64,000 nucleotides of DNA from assembly GCF_039852015.1 (NCBI RefSeq), contig NZ_CP156628.1, forward strand, positions 248,001 to 312,000. Direction: 5' to 3'. Each line of letters starts with the position of its first letter. Position 1 is the stretch's first letter. The position numbers and the translations under genes are program-made. The notes beneath the pieces were generated by a model, which did not search any database, had not been told where the DNA came from, and was given only the letters and a program-made list of their open reading frames with translations. Below, one piece after another: positions 1-9,485 of this stretch. The stretch is from Robbsia sp. KACC 23696. GTDB lineage: Bacteria; Pseudomonadota; Gammaproteobacteria; Burkholderiales; Burkholderiaceae.

Positions 1-431
1 AAGGCTTTGGCGCGATCGATGTAAGCGATATCAAAATCGTCCTCGCTTAAATGACTCGCGGCCGATCCTTTCCGGAAGTATTCGGTGATCGGATCGGCAC
101 CGCGCTGGGCCTTCTCCTTCAACTGAAAGCCGGTGCGATAGCGATCGTCGACGGTGACATGGCTGGCGTCGATGTTTTCTTGTGCCAGCGTCGCCAAGAC
201 ATGACGGCCGAAGGAGTCGTTCCCCACGCGGCTCAGATAGCCCACGCGATAGCCCAGACGGGACAGGCCGATCGCGACATTCAGGTCTGCCCCCGCGATT
301 CGGCGCGAAAAGCGCTCGACCAGCGCCAGGTCGCCCGGCGTTTCGGCGACAAATAGCGTCATGGCCTCGCCATAGGTCAGAAAGTCGATCGGCGCGTTGT
401 GCAGGGGAGTCGTGGAAGGTACGGATGACAT
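1..431 (-). CDS. kdgK: 2-keto-3-deoxygluconate kinase (PfkB family), C-terminus cut by window edge
   Basis: The reverse strand from the ATG at 431 is open to the window edge, giving 143 codons of a PfkB-type sugar kinase. The start reads FLTYGEAMTLFVAETPGDL, followed by a substrate-binding stretch GADLNVAIGLSRLGYRVGY and later LAQENIDASHV. This order matches the N-terminal half of 2-dehydro-3-deoxygluconokinase, which phosphorylates KDG in the Entner-Doudoroff/uronate route. The C-terminal GAGD ATP-binding motif lies outside the window. It sits 138 bp downstream of alr on the same strand. KDG rather than fructose or ribose specificity is inferred from the N-terminal motif only. Confidence 0.75.
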   Translation of the reverse strand, partial: MSSVPSTTPLHNAPIDFLTYGEAMTLFVAETPGDLALVERFSRRIAGADLNVAIGLSRLGYRVGYLSRVGNDSFGRHVLATLAQENIDASHVTVDDRYRTGFQLKEKAQRGADPITEYFRKGSAASHLSEDDFDIAYIDRAKA

Positions 432-569
432 AAGAGAGGGAATGGAATCGGTTCCTGTTGATTGTCCAGGCAATTGCTCATGCAGTGTATTCGGGAAATC
501 CCTGTATTCGCTTACATGATAGAGCGGAAGCGCCCGATGCGCTTCGCGTTCATCGGCGTGAGACCAGGA

Positions 570-1655
570 TTATACGGTGGGGGAAGTATCGTCGGAGACG
601 CGGGCCACGCGCGCGGTGACGGCCGTCATCAATTCATAGCCGATCGTGCCGCACGCTTGCGCCACGTCGTCGATTGGCAGCTGCGTGCCCCACAGTTCGA
701 CCGCAGCACCTACGCCGGCGTTCGGGCAGGGTGTCAGATCGACGGTCAGCATATCCATCGACACCCGGCCCACCACCCGCGTGCGCACGCCATCGACGAC
801 GACCGGCGTGCCTTCGGGGGCCGTGCGCGGATAGCCGTCGGCATAACCGCAGGCAACGACGCCGATCCGCATCGCGCCCTTGGCAGTGAACGTCGCGCCA
901 TAGCCGAGCGTATCGCCGGGCCGCAGCGTCTGCACCGACAACAGGCGACTTACTAGCGACATGGCCGGCTTCAGGCGACCTGCCGTATCGGCGGCGATGC
1001 CGCTGGGCGCGGCGCCGTAGAGCATGATGCCGGGCCGTACCCAATCACCGTGGGCGTTCGCATGCCATAGCGTTGCCGCCGAATTGCTGAGCGAGCGTTC
1101 GCCGGGCAAGCCGTTCGCCGTTTGGTCGAAGACCGTCATTTGCGCCGAAACGCCCTGTGGTCCGTCGGCGGTGGCGAAGTGCGTCATCAGCGTGATTGGG
1201 CCGATAGCGGACGTGTCGCGTGCGCGTGCGTAAGCGTCGCGATACGCGTCGGGGGTGAAACCGAGTCGGTTCATACCGCTGTTCATCTTCAGATAGATCG
1301 GCAGCGGCTGCGTCGGACGACGCTCGGCCAACATCCGCAAATGATCTTCGTGATGAATCGCCGTCGTCAGCCCATAGGCCTCGACGACCTCCCAGTCCCG
1401 CATCTCGAAGATGCCTTCGAGAAGCAGAATCGGGCCGGTCCATCCCAATTCGCGCAACCGTACCGCCTCGTCCATATCCAGCAGCGCGATGCCGTCGGCT
1501 TGTTTCAAGCCAGGGAAGGCATGGGCAATATCGTGTCCATAGGCGTTCGCCTTGACGACGGCCCACACGCGACTGCGCGGCGCGCAGGCGCGCGCGACCG
1601 CGAGGTTATGGGCGAGAGCGTGCGTATGGATACGGGCAACGATAGGGCGGGGCAA
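570..1655 (-). CDS. alr: Alanine racemase
   Basis: A 361-residue fold-type III PLP enzyme that interconverts L- and D-alanine for peptidoglycan. The PLP lysine is K35 in [11 protein letters not shown], the substrate-contacting arginine lies in [10 protein letters not shown] near residue 129, and the second catalytic base is Y252 in LGYGATF. Length is normal for Alr/DadX. The start is a TTG: GGAG lies about seven bases upstream and no ATG precedes the conserved N-terminus. It lies 151 bp downstream of kgtP on the same strand. Whether it is the biosynthetic (alr) or catabolic (dadX) paralogue cannot be told from context, as no dadA is adjacent. Confidence 0.93.
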   Translation of the reverse strand: MPRPIVARIHTHALAHNLAVARACAPRSRVWAVVKANAYGHDIAHAFPGLKQADGIALLDMDEAVRLRELGWTGPILLLEGIFEMRDWEVVEAYGLTTAIHHEDHLRMLAERRPTQPLPIYLKMNSGMNRLGFTPDAYRDAYARARDTSAIGPITLMTHFATADGPQGVSAQMTVFDQTANGLPGERSLSNSAATLWHANAHGDWVRPGIMLYGAAPSGIAADTAGRLKPAMSLVSRLLSVQTLRPGDTLGYGATFTAKGAMRIGVVACGYADGYPRTAPEGTPVVVDGVRTRVVGRVSMDMLTVDLTPCPNAGVGAAVELWGTQLPIDDVAQACGTIGYELMTAVTARVARVSDDTSPTV

Positions 1656-1806
1656 GGCGGGTCTCCAATCCGGGAGTGACAGTCGAACAGCGAGTCACCG
1701 GATCGTAACGAAGAACGCCCCGCAAAAGTTACTTTTATTCACCGGAATTTCGGGAATAAGTGCGTCGTCAACGGGGTGTCGACGCAGGCAAAGCGGGACG
1801 CCGCGC

Positions 1807-3102
1807 TTAATCGACGTTTTCCAGATAGCCTTCCCCGCGTTTCGGGATACGCCAGGAGAAGAGCAACCCGATCGCCATCATCACGCAGACGTAGACATAG
1901 AACATCTGCTCGTTGCCGGCCTGCTTCATCCACAGCGCCACGTACTCGGCCGAGCCGCCGAATACTGCGTTGGCGATCGCATAGGACAGGCCCACGCCCA
2001 AGGCGCGCACTTCCGGCGGGAAGACTTCCGCTTTGATCAGGCCGCTGATCGAGGTGTACAGGCTGACGATCGCCAAGGCGGCCACGATCAGGCCGAATGC
2101 GGCCCACGGGCTGGTGACATTGCCGAGGGCCGTCAACAAGGGGTAGGTGCAGACGGTGGCCAACACGCCGAAAGCGATCATCGAGTTACGGCGACCGATC
2201 CGATCGGATAGCGCACCGAACACCGGTTGCAAGATCATATACACGAAAAGCGCGCCGGTCATGATCGTGCTCGACGTCTTCGCCGACATATGCGCTGTGT
2301 TCACCAGGTACTTCTGCATATACGTGGTGAACGTATAGAAAATCAGCGAGCCGCCGGCGGTATAGCCGATAACGGTGATGAATACGCCGCGGTGCTTCAT
2401 CAGTGCGGACAACGTGCCGGCATCCTTGCGTTGCCGTGTTTCCTCGGACGCCGTTTCCGTCAGCGAGCGGCGCAAGAACAGCGACACCACAGCAGACAGG
2501 GCGCCGATAAAGAACGGAATGCGCCAGCCCCAGGCGCGCAATTCCGTATCGCTGAGCAGCGCCTGCAGGATCACGATCACCAGCACCGCCAGCAATTGGC
2601 CGCCGATCAAGGTCACGTATTGGAAGGAACTGAGGAAGCCGCGCTCGCCGCGGATGGCCACTTCGCTCATATACGTGGCATTGGTGCCATATTCGCCGCC
2701 GACGGACAGGCCTTGGAACAGGCGCGCCATCAACAGCAGGAACGGCGCCGCGGCGCCGATCGTGGCATAGGTCGGGAGGCAGGCGATCACGAGCGATCCG
2801 CCGCACATCATGCTGATCGAAATCAGCATGGCGCGACGGCGTCCGAACTTATCGGCAATACGACCGAAGAACCAGCCGCCGATCGGCCGCATTAGAAAGC
2901 CGGCGGCAAATACGCCGGCCGTATTCAATAACTGCGTCGTCGCATCGCCTTTTGGAAAAAACGACGCCGCGAAATAAATAGAACAGAAGGAATAAACGTA
3001 AAAATCGAACCACTCGACCAGATTCCCCGAAGAAGCACCGACGATTGCATAAATCCGATGCTTACGGTCGCGCGGTGCGGTGCGATCAATGTGCTGCGTC
3101 AT
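1807..3102 (-). CDS. kgtP: Alpha-ketoglutarate permease, MFS metabolite:H+ symporter
   Basis: A 431-residue 12-helix major facilitator of the MHS subfamily. The opening [19 protein letters not shown] and the loop [20 protein letters not shown] are signatures of this subfamily, and the whole sequence follows the KgtP pattern ([53 protein letters not shown]). It should import 2-oxoglutarate with protons across the inner membrane. An open extension upstream exists, but the ATG at 3102 has a good GGAGG seven bases before it, so this start is chosen. About 370 bp without a gene lies upstream. Specificity is by family resemblance. Confidence 0.9.
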   Translation of the reverse strand: MTQHIDRTAPRDRKHRIYAIVGASSGNLVEWFDFYVYSFCSIYFAASFFPKGDATTQLLNTAGVFAAGFLMRPIGGWFFGRIADKFGRRRAMLISISMMCGGSLVIACLPTYATIGAAAPFLLLMARLFQGLSVGGEYGTNATYMSEVAIRGERGFLSSFQYVTLIGGQLLAVLVIVILQALLSDTELRAWGWRIPFFIGALSAVVSLFLRRSLTETASEETRQRKDAGTLSALMKHRGVFITVIGYTAGGSLIFYTFTTYMQKYLVNTAHMSAKTSSTIMTGALFVYMILQPVFGALSDRIGRRNSMIAFGVLATVCTYPLLTALGNVTSPWAAFGLIVAALAIVSLYTSISGLIKAEVFPPEVRALGVGLSYAIANAVFGGSAEYVALWMKQAGNEQMFYVYVCVMMAIGLLFSWRIPKRGEGYLENVD

Positions 3103-3475
3103 GTACTGCCTCCAAATGCGCGGCGTGCTGTCACCGCTTATAAACTGCCGCTTTCCCTGTGCGTCGAATGCAGCGAATAACGGTTCGGTTGCATTCGTCG
3201 TCTTCGTCTTTTTATTGTTGGTCAAGGCCGAGCGAATGCGAAACCATAACGCGTCTTACGAAGCTGACGCGCATGGTAAACCACACGAAAGTAATTGGGG
3301 AGGCGAAACCAATCGATTAGTAAAAAGCAAGGGAAAACCCGGAGATACTATTCGATATGACCGGGGTATCGGCCAAGAAAATAGCGATGAAGTGCCGATG
3401 TCGCGCGGCCGGGAATGCCACGCCGCGTGATGTTGACATCACACGGCGAGGGATGCGACAGCGGAAGAGGCGAAC
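3103..3475. other. Intergenic region upstream of kgtP
   Basis: 373 bp without a supportable gene. It should hold the kgtP promoter (minus strand) and the 3' end of the response-regulator transcript. The only clear structure is the 13-bp dyad at 3421-3448. Confidence 0.5.
3421..3448. repeat. 13-bp inverted repeat downstream of the response regulator gene
   Basis: Two 13-base arms (3421-3433 and 3436-3448) separated by two bases, 12 of 13 positions complementary, with core GTGATGTTGACATCAC. It starts about 28 bp beyond the stop of the minus-strand response regulator. There is no T-run, so it is either an unusual terminator hairpin or a binding site of a dimeric regulator ahead of kgtP. Confidence 0.5.
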
Positions 3476-3883
3476 TTAGCGGGAGCGGCGCCGAATGGCG
3501 TCAGTGAGGACGGCGACGAGCGCGTCGATATCGGCGGGCTTGGTCAGAAAGTGCTGGAAACCTTCCGCGAAACTTCGCAGCCGGTGCACCTCGTCGTCAT
3601 GGCCGGTCAGCGCGATAGCGACCGCCGGTTGCACGTTGTGCCTTATCTCATGCTCGCGCAATGATTGGATCAGATAGAAACCATCCATGCCCGGCAGGAC
3701 GATGTCGCAGATGACGGCGTCCGGCAGCGCTTCGATGGCGGTGGCGCAACCGTCTTCGGCGTCGGCGACGGCGAGAACCGTGGCGCCCAGGTCGGACAGT
3801 AGCGTCGATAATGCTTCGCGCGTGGGCGCGTCGTCCTCGATCAGCACGATCGTGCCTCGATCGAGCGGCCTTGCAGTGTTCAT
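3476..3883 (-). CDS. Single-domain response regulator (REC only)
   Basis: A 135-residue protein consisting only of a receiver domain. The acidic pair is in VLIEDDAPTREAL, the phospho-acceptor aspartate in AVICDIVLPGMDGF, the conserved Thr/Ser position in AIALTGHDDE and the lysine in FLTKPADIDAL. There is no output domain, so it probably acts by protein-protein contact or as a phosphorelay partner. The start at 3883 (MNTARPLDRG) is chosen over a longer open frame because the extension is not REC-like. It is divergent from argE. No kinase is adjacent; candidate partners in the window are the hybrid kinase at 22052 or an unlinked kinase. Confidence 0.85.
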   Translation of the reverse strand: MNTARPLDRGTIVLIEDDAPTREALSTLLSDLGATVLAVADAEDGCATAIEALPDAVICDIVLPGMDGFYLIQSLREHEIRHNVQPAVAIALTGHDDEVHRLRSFAEGFQHFLTKPADIDALVAVLTDAIRRRSR

Positions 3884-4161
3884 GCTCTTGAATTGCTCCC
3901 GCGGCGCGGACAAAATTCGATTATAGCGATCGCGTCGTTTCGCCGCGTGCCCCCATTCGTCGACTTGGACGAGCGGCGGCGCCATTGTAGGCGTCCAGGC
4001 CCCGCGTGGCGGTGGATTGTGCAGCGCGGGACGACTTTTTCGCGTAACGTCTCAATTTTGTGACAAATTCTTAATGTGTGTTTCACGCCGAGGCACCCGC
4101 CGCGCAGCGGGGCGCTGCGCGCGGTTGTGACCGCAAAAACCCCGTTTTCTTGATCGAATCC

Positions 4162-5403
4162 ATGACCACCCTCTTTTCCGAATCGCTTGCTTCGTCTCGA
4201 ACCGGATCCGGCGCGGCTAGCGCTGCAGCGTCCTCCGCTCGTCCGCAATCGCTGGATTGGATCGAACAGCTGGTACGAATGGACACGACCAGTAGGGAAT
4301 CCAATCTCGGACTGATCGAAACCATCCGCGACGCCGTTCAGCGGATCACGGGCAGGGCGCCGGTGCTGACCTACGACCGCACGGGGAAAAAAGCCAATTT
4401 GTTCGCGACCTTGCCGGCGGCGAATGGTGAGGTGGACGGTGGCATCGTGCTGTCCGGGCATACCGACGTCGTGCCCGTGGACGGCCAGCAATGGCAGTCG
4501 GACCCGTTCAAGCCCGAGATCCGCGACGGCTTGCTGTACGGGCGCGGCACCGCGGACATGAAGGGCTTTATCGGCACCGTGATGTCGCAGTTGCCGAACT
4601 TCGCGGCGCAGCCGCTCAAGCAGCCGGTGCATTTGTCCTTTACGTATGACGAAGAGGTGGGCTGCCTGGGTGCGCCGGTGCTGCTGGCGGACCTCGCGGC
4701 GCGCGGGGTAAAACCGTCCGGATGTATCGTCGGTGAACCGACGGAGATGCGTGTCGTCGTCGCGCACAAGGGGATCAACACGTTCCGCTGCCAGGTGCAT
4801 GGGCAGGCGGCCCATTCGTCGTTGACGCCACGCGGTGCCAATGCGATCGAACACGCGGCGCGCTTGATCTGCTACATCCGAGACATGGTGGACGAATTCC
4901 GCGCCAAGGGGCCGTTCGACGAAGACTTCGATGTCCCCTTCAGCACGGGCCAGACCAGCTTAATCCGCGGCGGTAACGCCATCAACACCGTCCCGGCCGA
5001 GTGCGAATTTCAGTTCGAATACCGCAATTTGCCGGGCGTCGATGCCGCCGCGATCGAAGCGCGTATCCGGGCCTACATCGACAGCGAGCTGTTGCCGCGA
5101 ATGAAGCGCGATCACCCCGATGCGGCCATCGAATTGATGCGGACCGCCGGTGCGCCGGCGCTCGATGCGGCCGAGCAAGCGGCGGTGACGACGTTGGTCC
5201 GTGCCCTGGCCCGCGACGACGTCGTCCGCAAGGTGGCTTATGCCACCGAGGGCGGTCAATTTGCACTGGCCGGCATTCCCACCGTTATTTGCGGCCCGGG
5301 CAACATTCAGCAAGCACACCGTGCCGACGAATATGTCGCGCTCGAACAGATTGTCGCCTGCGAGGTATTTCTCGGACGCCTGTTGCAAAGCCTCGTGCAA
5401 TAA
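4162..5403 (+). CDS. argE: Acetylornithine deacetylase (M20 metallopeptidase)
   Basis: A 413-residue M20-family hydrolase releasing ornithine from N-acetylornithine in arginine synthesis. Metal and catalytic motifs are in order: SGHTDVVPVD (first zinc His and catalytic Asp), GRGTADMKGF (bridging Asp), DEEVGCLG (general-base Glu), VGEPTEM, and a C-terminal GPGNIQQAHRADEYV with the last zinc His. The dimerisation insert (GKGINTFRCQVHGQAAHSS-like region) is present. The start MTTLFSESLA at 4162 is preferred; an upstream in-frame extension is arginine/alanine-rich and lacks family resemblance. The N-terminal 25 residues are Ser/Ala-rich and poorly conserved. It stands alone, as usual in Burkholderiaceae. 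Confidence 0.9.
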   Translation: MTTLFSESLASSRTGSGAASAAASSARPQSLDWIEQLVRMDTTSRESNLGLIETIRDAVQRITGRAPVLTYDRTGKKANLFATLPAANGEVDGGIVLSGHTDVVPVDGQQWQSDPFKPEIRDGLLYGRGTADMKGFIGTVMSQLPNFAAQPLKQPVHLSFTYDEEVGCLGAPVLLADLAARGVKPSGCIVGEPTEMRVVVAHKGINTFRCQVHGQAAHSSLTPRGANAIEHAARLICYIRDMVDEFRAKGPFDEDFDVPFSTGQTSLIRGGNAINTVPAECEFQFEYRNLPGVDAAAIEARIRAYIDSELLPRMKRDHPDAAIELMRTAGAPALDAAEQAAVTTLVRALARDDVVRKVAYATEGGQFALAGIPTVICGPGNIQQAHRADEYVALEQIVACEVFLGRLLQSLVQ

Positions 5404-5751
5404 AAAATCAGAGCGGAAAAAAACGCCTTTCACTGCACTGAAGCACCTGATTATCCGGGAAATTTTGCCTCGAATTCGAGAAAGGCATCGCTGACGAAGC
5501 GAGGGAATGTGTCAGTTTGAAACATTTCTCTATAGAGCTTGAGACTGAGCCTTAGGCAAGCTAGTCTTGTTCGAGATTTGCTCCCCCGAGCACCTTATCC
5601 CGGCGCCTTCATCGGTATTCGATGGCGGCGCCAGCGCGCTCGATTTCTGCCTCATTCTCGCCAATTCGAATAAGCCTTGCTGATCAGCCCAAACGACGCC
5701 AAGCATTCCCGCGCGTCGCAGCCCGGTCACGAATCGCTTGCCGTAGAGCAG
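5404..5751. other. Intergenic region between argE and the GGDEF-EAL gene
   Basis: About 350 bp with no supportable gene. It contains a perfect 12-bp palindrome CTCGAATTCGAG at 5469-5480. The end of the region could belong to an N-terminal extension of the downstream gene if its TTG at 5677 is used. Confidence 0.4.
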
Positions 5752-8700
5752 ATGGAGAAGACATCCGCCCCCCGAACCGCCGCAAGGCATCTGATTTGGG
5801 GGATGGTTGCCTTGGCCGTCGCGATGAATGCGATTTTTGCCTATACGCTGCTGCGTGAACGCCACGACGCCCGCGACCGCGCGTTGGCATTGCTCGCCAA
5901 TGCCAACCAGACGCTGTCGGCGGATCTGGGCGCGCGTCTTGCCGTTGTCGACACATCGCTGCAAGCCGCCGCGCGCACGCTGTATAAGGACGCGCCAACG
6001 CCGGCGGTGCCTGAAAGTACGCCATTGCGCGCAGACGGCGCACGCAATGTGTCGGGCGTTAGTCCAAACGCCGATTCGAGCGTCACTCCGATTGTTCCAG
6101 CAAGTTCCGCGCGGTCCAACACGGTAATCGGGCCGACCGGGCATCTGCTTGCACTGTTTCAGCAGGGCGACGGGCTGCGGCATGCCAGCTCGTTGATGGT
6201 CGCCGATGCCGACGGCAATGTCGTGCTAGATTCGCGCGCGGGGCCGCTACGGCGGGCCAATGTGGCGAAACAGGATTTCTTTACGGTCCAACGCGATAAG
6301 TTGCCGAATCCGCCCGGTTCGGACCGGGATGCGACGGAGCAGGCCTATGTAAGCCACGTGCTGCAGGGTCAGCGCGACAATAAGTATTACATCTGTCTGA
6401 GCCGACGCTTGTCGAACGCCGACGGGAGTTTTGCCGGCGTAGTGTTCGCCTCGATTCCCAAAAGCGTTTTCGATTTGGCGTTTTCGCTGTTGCCGATCAA
6501 TGAGGAGGGCGCCGCCGCCTTACTGCGCACCGACGGTGTGGTGCTAGCGCGCCGGCCTGATAATGCTGGGGCGATCAACGCCGATACGGCGGGTGCCGAT
6601 CTCTGGCAGTCGTTCTCCAAGGCCAAGCACGGTTATCTTGAATCCCGCTCCAGAATGGACGGAATAGATCGTCTGTACGTGTATCACAGCGTCGACGGCC
6701 TGCCGCTGGTGCTGGCGATGGGGCAGTCGGTGAACCAGGTGTATGGCGCCTGGCGCGATCGTGCGCAGTTGCTCGTCTTGCTCGACTTGGCTTTGACGCT
6801 GTGCATCGTCGGTCTCGCGATGATGTTCCGACGCGTCTATGAACATGGTCGTCTGGCGAATCTGGCGGCGGTGCGCAACGAATCGTTGTTCCGCGCCGCA
6901 TTGAGCAGCGCGTCCGTGGGCAGTGCGCTCGTCGAATTGAACCGCTACGTCTCGTATGTCAATCCGGCGTTGAGCGCGATGCTGGGCGTGGCTGAAGAAC
7001 GCTTATTGGGCGACCGCTTGCATGATCTATTGGGCCCGCAATTTTGGCATAACGACGAAGCGGGTCTCGCGGCGCTGGAGCAAGGGCGGACCGAATCGTA
7101 CGTGATCGAACGCTGTTTCACGCATCCCGATGGGCGCCAGGTGGACGTCATGGTGACGATCACGCTGGCGCGTACCGAGCGCGGAAGTCCGCGCTTCTTC
7201 GTCGCGCAGGTGCAGGACGTCACCGAGCGGATGCAGACGCAGCAACTGCTGAGCGAACAGAACGAGCATCTGCGCGTGACGTTGGCATCGATTGCGGACG
7301 GCGTGATCACGACGAACAACGACGGCATGGTGCAGTTCGTCAACCCGGCCGCCGAGGCCATTACCGGCTGGCAGAACAGCGAGGCGCTTACGCTGCCGAT
7401 CGCTGCGATATTTTCGCTGCGCGATCCCGATACCGGCCAGCCGGTCAAGGACGCGGTGCGGCGCGCGCTGGGCACCCCGCGCGCCTCGCATGTCAGCATC
7501 GGCGGTGTGCTGATCGACCGAAATGGCTGGCGGCGCGAAGTGGCGTGCAATGCCTCGGCGGTTCGAACCGCCGAGGGTGCCGTGATCGGGGCGGTGCTGG
7601 TGATGCGCGACGTCAGTGAATCGCGCGAATTGCAGCGCAAGCTCGCATACAACGCCAGCCACGATGCCTTGACCGGCTTGCCGAATCGCACGGCGTTCGG
7701 CGATGCCTTGGAGCAGGCGCTGCTGGACGTTCAGCTCTCGGATCGGCAAAGCGCGTTGGCTTTTATCGATCTCGACCGCTTCAAGATCGTCAACGACACC
7801 GCCGGTCACCGTGCCGGCGACATGCTGCTGAAGCAGATCGGCCAATTGGTGCCGGCGCAATTGCGCGCGACGGACTTTGTCGGTCGGCTTGGTGGCGACG
7901 AATTAGGCGTGATCCTGCACGACTGCACGATCGACGAGGCGAAGGTGGTGCTCGACAAGTTGATTGCCGCCGTCAACGCGCTGCAATTCGTTTGGGACGG
8001 CCGCACGTATAGTGTGGGAGCGAGCGTCGGGCTCACCGCGATCGATCGGCACGCGGAATCGCCGAACGCCTTGCTGACCGAGGCCGACGCCGCCTGTTAT
8101 TCGGCCAAGGACAACGGGCGCAATATGGTGAGCGTCTACCGTGGCGGCCAAAGCGATGCCGCCGATTGGCACCGTAAGATCGTGCTGGCGGCGGGCATTA
8201 CCGAGGCGATCAGCGAACAGCGCATCTCCCTCTACGCGCAGAAGGTGTTACCACGGGATGCGCGTTCCGCGCCGCGTTGGGAGTTGCTCGCACGCATGTT
8301 CGACCGGGACGGCACGCCCATTCCGACGTCGGTGTTTATTCCCGCCGCCGAGCGCTATGACCTGATGGTACATATCGATCGCTGGGCGCTGACGACGGCG
8401 CTGGGCGAGCTTCAGCGGGCGATGGCGTCGGGTGCGCTATGCGCGGTACATATCAATATGTCGGCCAACTCGCTGAACGACCCGGATTTTGTCGGCGATG
8501 CCTTGAAAGCCATTGCCGCATCGGGCGTCCCCGCGGCGTCGTTGACCTTCGAGATTACCGAGACGGCGCTGATGCGCAATCTCGCCTCGGCCTCTGTCGC
8601 GATCAATGCGTTGCGGGGGGCGGGGGTCCATGTCGCGCTGGACGACTTCGGCATCGGGATGAGTTCGTTTGGCTATCTGCGTAATTTTCCGGTGGATCTG

Positions 8701-9009
8701 GTCAAGATCGATGGCGGCTTCGTGGTGAACATGATCGAGAACGCTGTGGACCGCAATATTGTCAAATCGATCCACCAAATCACACGCGATCTAGGCGCCC
8801 GTACCGTGGCCGAATCCGTCGAGAACGCCGCGACGCTCACGCTATTGCGGCAGATGGAAGTCGACTTCTTCCAGGGCTATCACATCCACGCGCCCGAGCC
8901 GTTCGAAAAAGTCATCGATGCCGAAATCAGTCGTATACGAGGAACGAACGCGCGACTGCATCTGATGGACGGCCCGATGCCGGGTGCCGCTAGCAGCCCT
9001 TCGTTGTAA
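5752..9009 (+). CDS. Membrane sensor with PDC, two PAS, GGDEF and EAL domains
   Basis: A 1085-residue inner-membrane c-di-GMP enzyme. Order: TM1 (about residues 12-34), periplasmic PDC/Cache-like sensor (35-335, with VADADGNVVLDSRAG), TM2 (about 340-360), PAS1 (380-495), PAS2 (500-620, SIADGVITTNNDGMVQFVNP), GGDEF (630-790, DALTGLPNRTAF), EAL (810-1060). The signature GGDEF reads GGDEL (near 714), but the inhibitory I-site RxxD (RATD) is intact five residues before it. The EAL signature reads ELLAR (near 844), while TFEITET, LDDFGIGMSS, the KID lysine and DFFQGYHI are present. Phosphodiesterase activity therefore seems possible; cyclase activity is less sure. An in-frame TTG at 5677 would add 25 residues. 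Confidence 0.88.
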   Translation: MEKTSAPRTAARHLIWGMVALAVAMNAIFAYTLLRERHDARDRALALLANANQTLSADLGARLAVVDTSLQAAARTLYKDAPTPAVPESTPLRADGARNVSGVSPNADSSVTPIVPASSARSNTVIGPTGHLLALFQQGDGLRHASSLMVADADGNVVLDSRAGPLRRANVAKQDFFTVQRDKLPNPPGSDRDATEQAYVSHVLQGQRDNKYYICLSRRLSNADGSFAGVVFASIPKSVFDLAFSLLPINEEGAAALLRTDGVVLARRPDNAGAINADTAGADLWQSFSKAKHGYLESRSRMDGIDRLYVYHSVDGLPLVLAMGQSVNQVYGAWRDRAQLLVLLDLALTLCIVGLAMMFRRVYEHGRLANLAAVRNESLFRAALSSASVGSALVELNRYVSYVNPALSAMLGVAEERLLGDRLHDLLGPQFWHNDEAGLAALEQGRTESYVIERCFTHPDGRQVDVMVTITLARTERGSPRFFVAQVQDVTERMQTQQLLSEQNEHLRVTLASIADGVITTNNDGMVQFVNPAAEAITGWQNSEALTLPIAAIFSLRDPDTGQPVKDAVRRALGTPRASHVSIGGVLIDRNGWRREVACNASAVRTAEGAVIGAVLVMRDVSESRELQRKLAYNASHDALTGLPNRTAFGDALEQALLDVQLSDRQSALAFIDLDRFKIVNDTAGHRAGDMLLKQIGQLVPAQLRATDFVGRLGGDELGVILHDCTIDEAKVVLDKLIAAVNALQFVWDGRTYSVGASVGLTAIDRHAESPNALLTEADAACYSAKDNGRNMVSVYRGGQSDAADWHRKIVLAAGITEAISEQRISLYAQKVLPRDARSAPRWELLARMFDRDGTPIPTSVFIPAAERYDLMVHIDRWALTTALGELQRAMASGALCAVHINMSANSLNDPDFVGDALKAIAASGVPAASLTFEITETALMRNLASASVAINALRGAGVHVALDDFGIGMSSFGYLRNFPVDLVKIDGGFVVNMIENAVDRNIVKSIHQITRDLGARTVAESVENAATLTLLRQMEVDFFQGYHIHAPEPFEKVIDAEISRIRGTNARLHLMDGPMPGAASSPSL

Positions 9010-9304
9010 GGTTGTAATTTATTCAAACTGGCGTTTTTTGGCCACGCGTCGCCTATCATTTTTAGCAAAACACTTTTGTTTTAACGTGGTGGGCGTGGCT
9101 GGGTAAGGCGCCTAAACCCTTGTTATACGGTTGTTTTCGTGGCATTTGTGACGAAATCGGTAACGATTTCCGATGAATTGCAAGGTCTACTGCTATGGCA
9201 TGTAATAAACGCCGCCTATTGCTCTAAGCCTTACAATAGGCTATTATTTGCCTATGCACTGACATGACGTTGGTGTTCAGCAATAGCGCAGTAGGAGGTT
9301 TGCC
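9010..9304. other. Intergenic region upstream of a small membrane protein
   Basis: 295 bp with several dyads: AAAACA/TGTTTT just after the GGDEF-EAL gene (a weak terminator candidate), GAAATCG/CGATTTC near 9150-9170, and the perfect GCCTATTG/CAATAGGC pair at 9214-9241. It is likely the promoter and 5' leader of the small gene at 9305. Confidence 0.45.
9214..9241. repeat. Perfect 8-bp inverted repeat, possible operator or leader hairpin
   Basis: GCCTATTG (9214-9221) and CAATAGGC (9234-9241) are exact complements with a 12-base spacer, ending 63 bp before the start of the 34-residue gene. Role is inferred from position only. Confidence 0.4.
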
Positions 9305-9409
9305 ATGTCGACACCCATTGTTACCGGCGCACTCGTCGCAGCGACGATTGCCGCTCCGGTCATGACCATATTAATGATCATTGCCAACACCCCCGCCTTC
9401 GCCGGTTAG
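9305..9409 (+). CDS. Small hydrophobic protein, 34 residues
   Basis: An ATG at 9305 preceded by AGGAGG with six bases of spacing opens a 34-codon frame ending TAG at 9409. The product, beginning MSTPIVTGALVAATI and ending MIIANTPAFAG, is almost wholly hydrophobic, long enough for one membrane-spanning helix, and has no charged residue. A GC hairpin with nine Ts follows. Ribosome binding site, leader dyad and terminator together suggest a real monocistronic small gene. I do not recognise the family; a small inner-membrane protein or a type I toxin-like peptide are both possible. Confidence 0.6.
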   Translation: MSTPIVTGALVAATIAAPVMTILMIIANTPAFAG

Positions 9410-9420
9410 TCAGTATTTCG

Positions 9421-9441
9421 GCCCAGGCGGGCTTTTTTTTT
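9421..9441 (+). terminator. Short GC hairpin with T9 tract after the small gene
   Basis: GCCC-AGGC-GGGC (9421-9432) is followed directly by nine Ts (9433-9441), 12 bp after the stop of the 34-residue gene. The stem is only four base pairs but all G-C. Confidence 0.5.
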
Positions 9442-9485
9442 GCCCGGACGCCGGACGCGCGCGGGTTGCTAGAGGCGACACCGCT

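Noticed and set aside
3884-3985. N-terminal extension of the single-domain response regulator
   Set aside because: The frame is open but the added residues are not receiver-like; the ATG at 3883 begins a normal REC protein.
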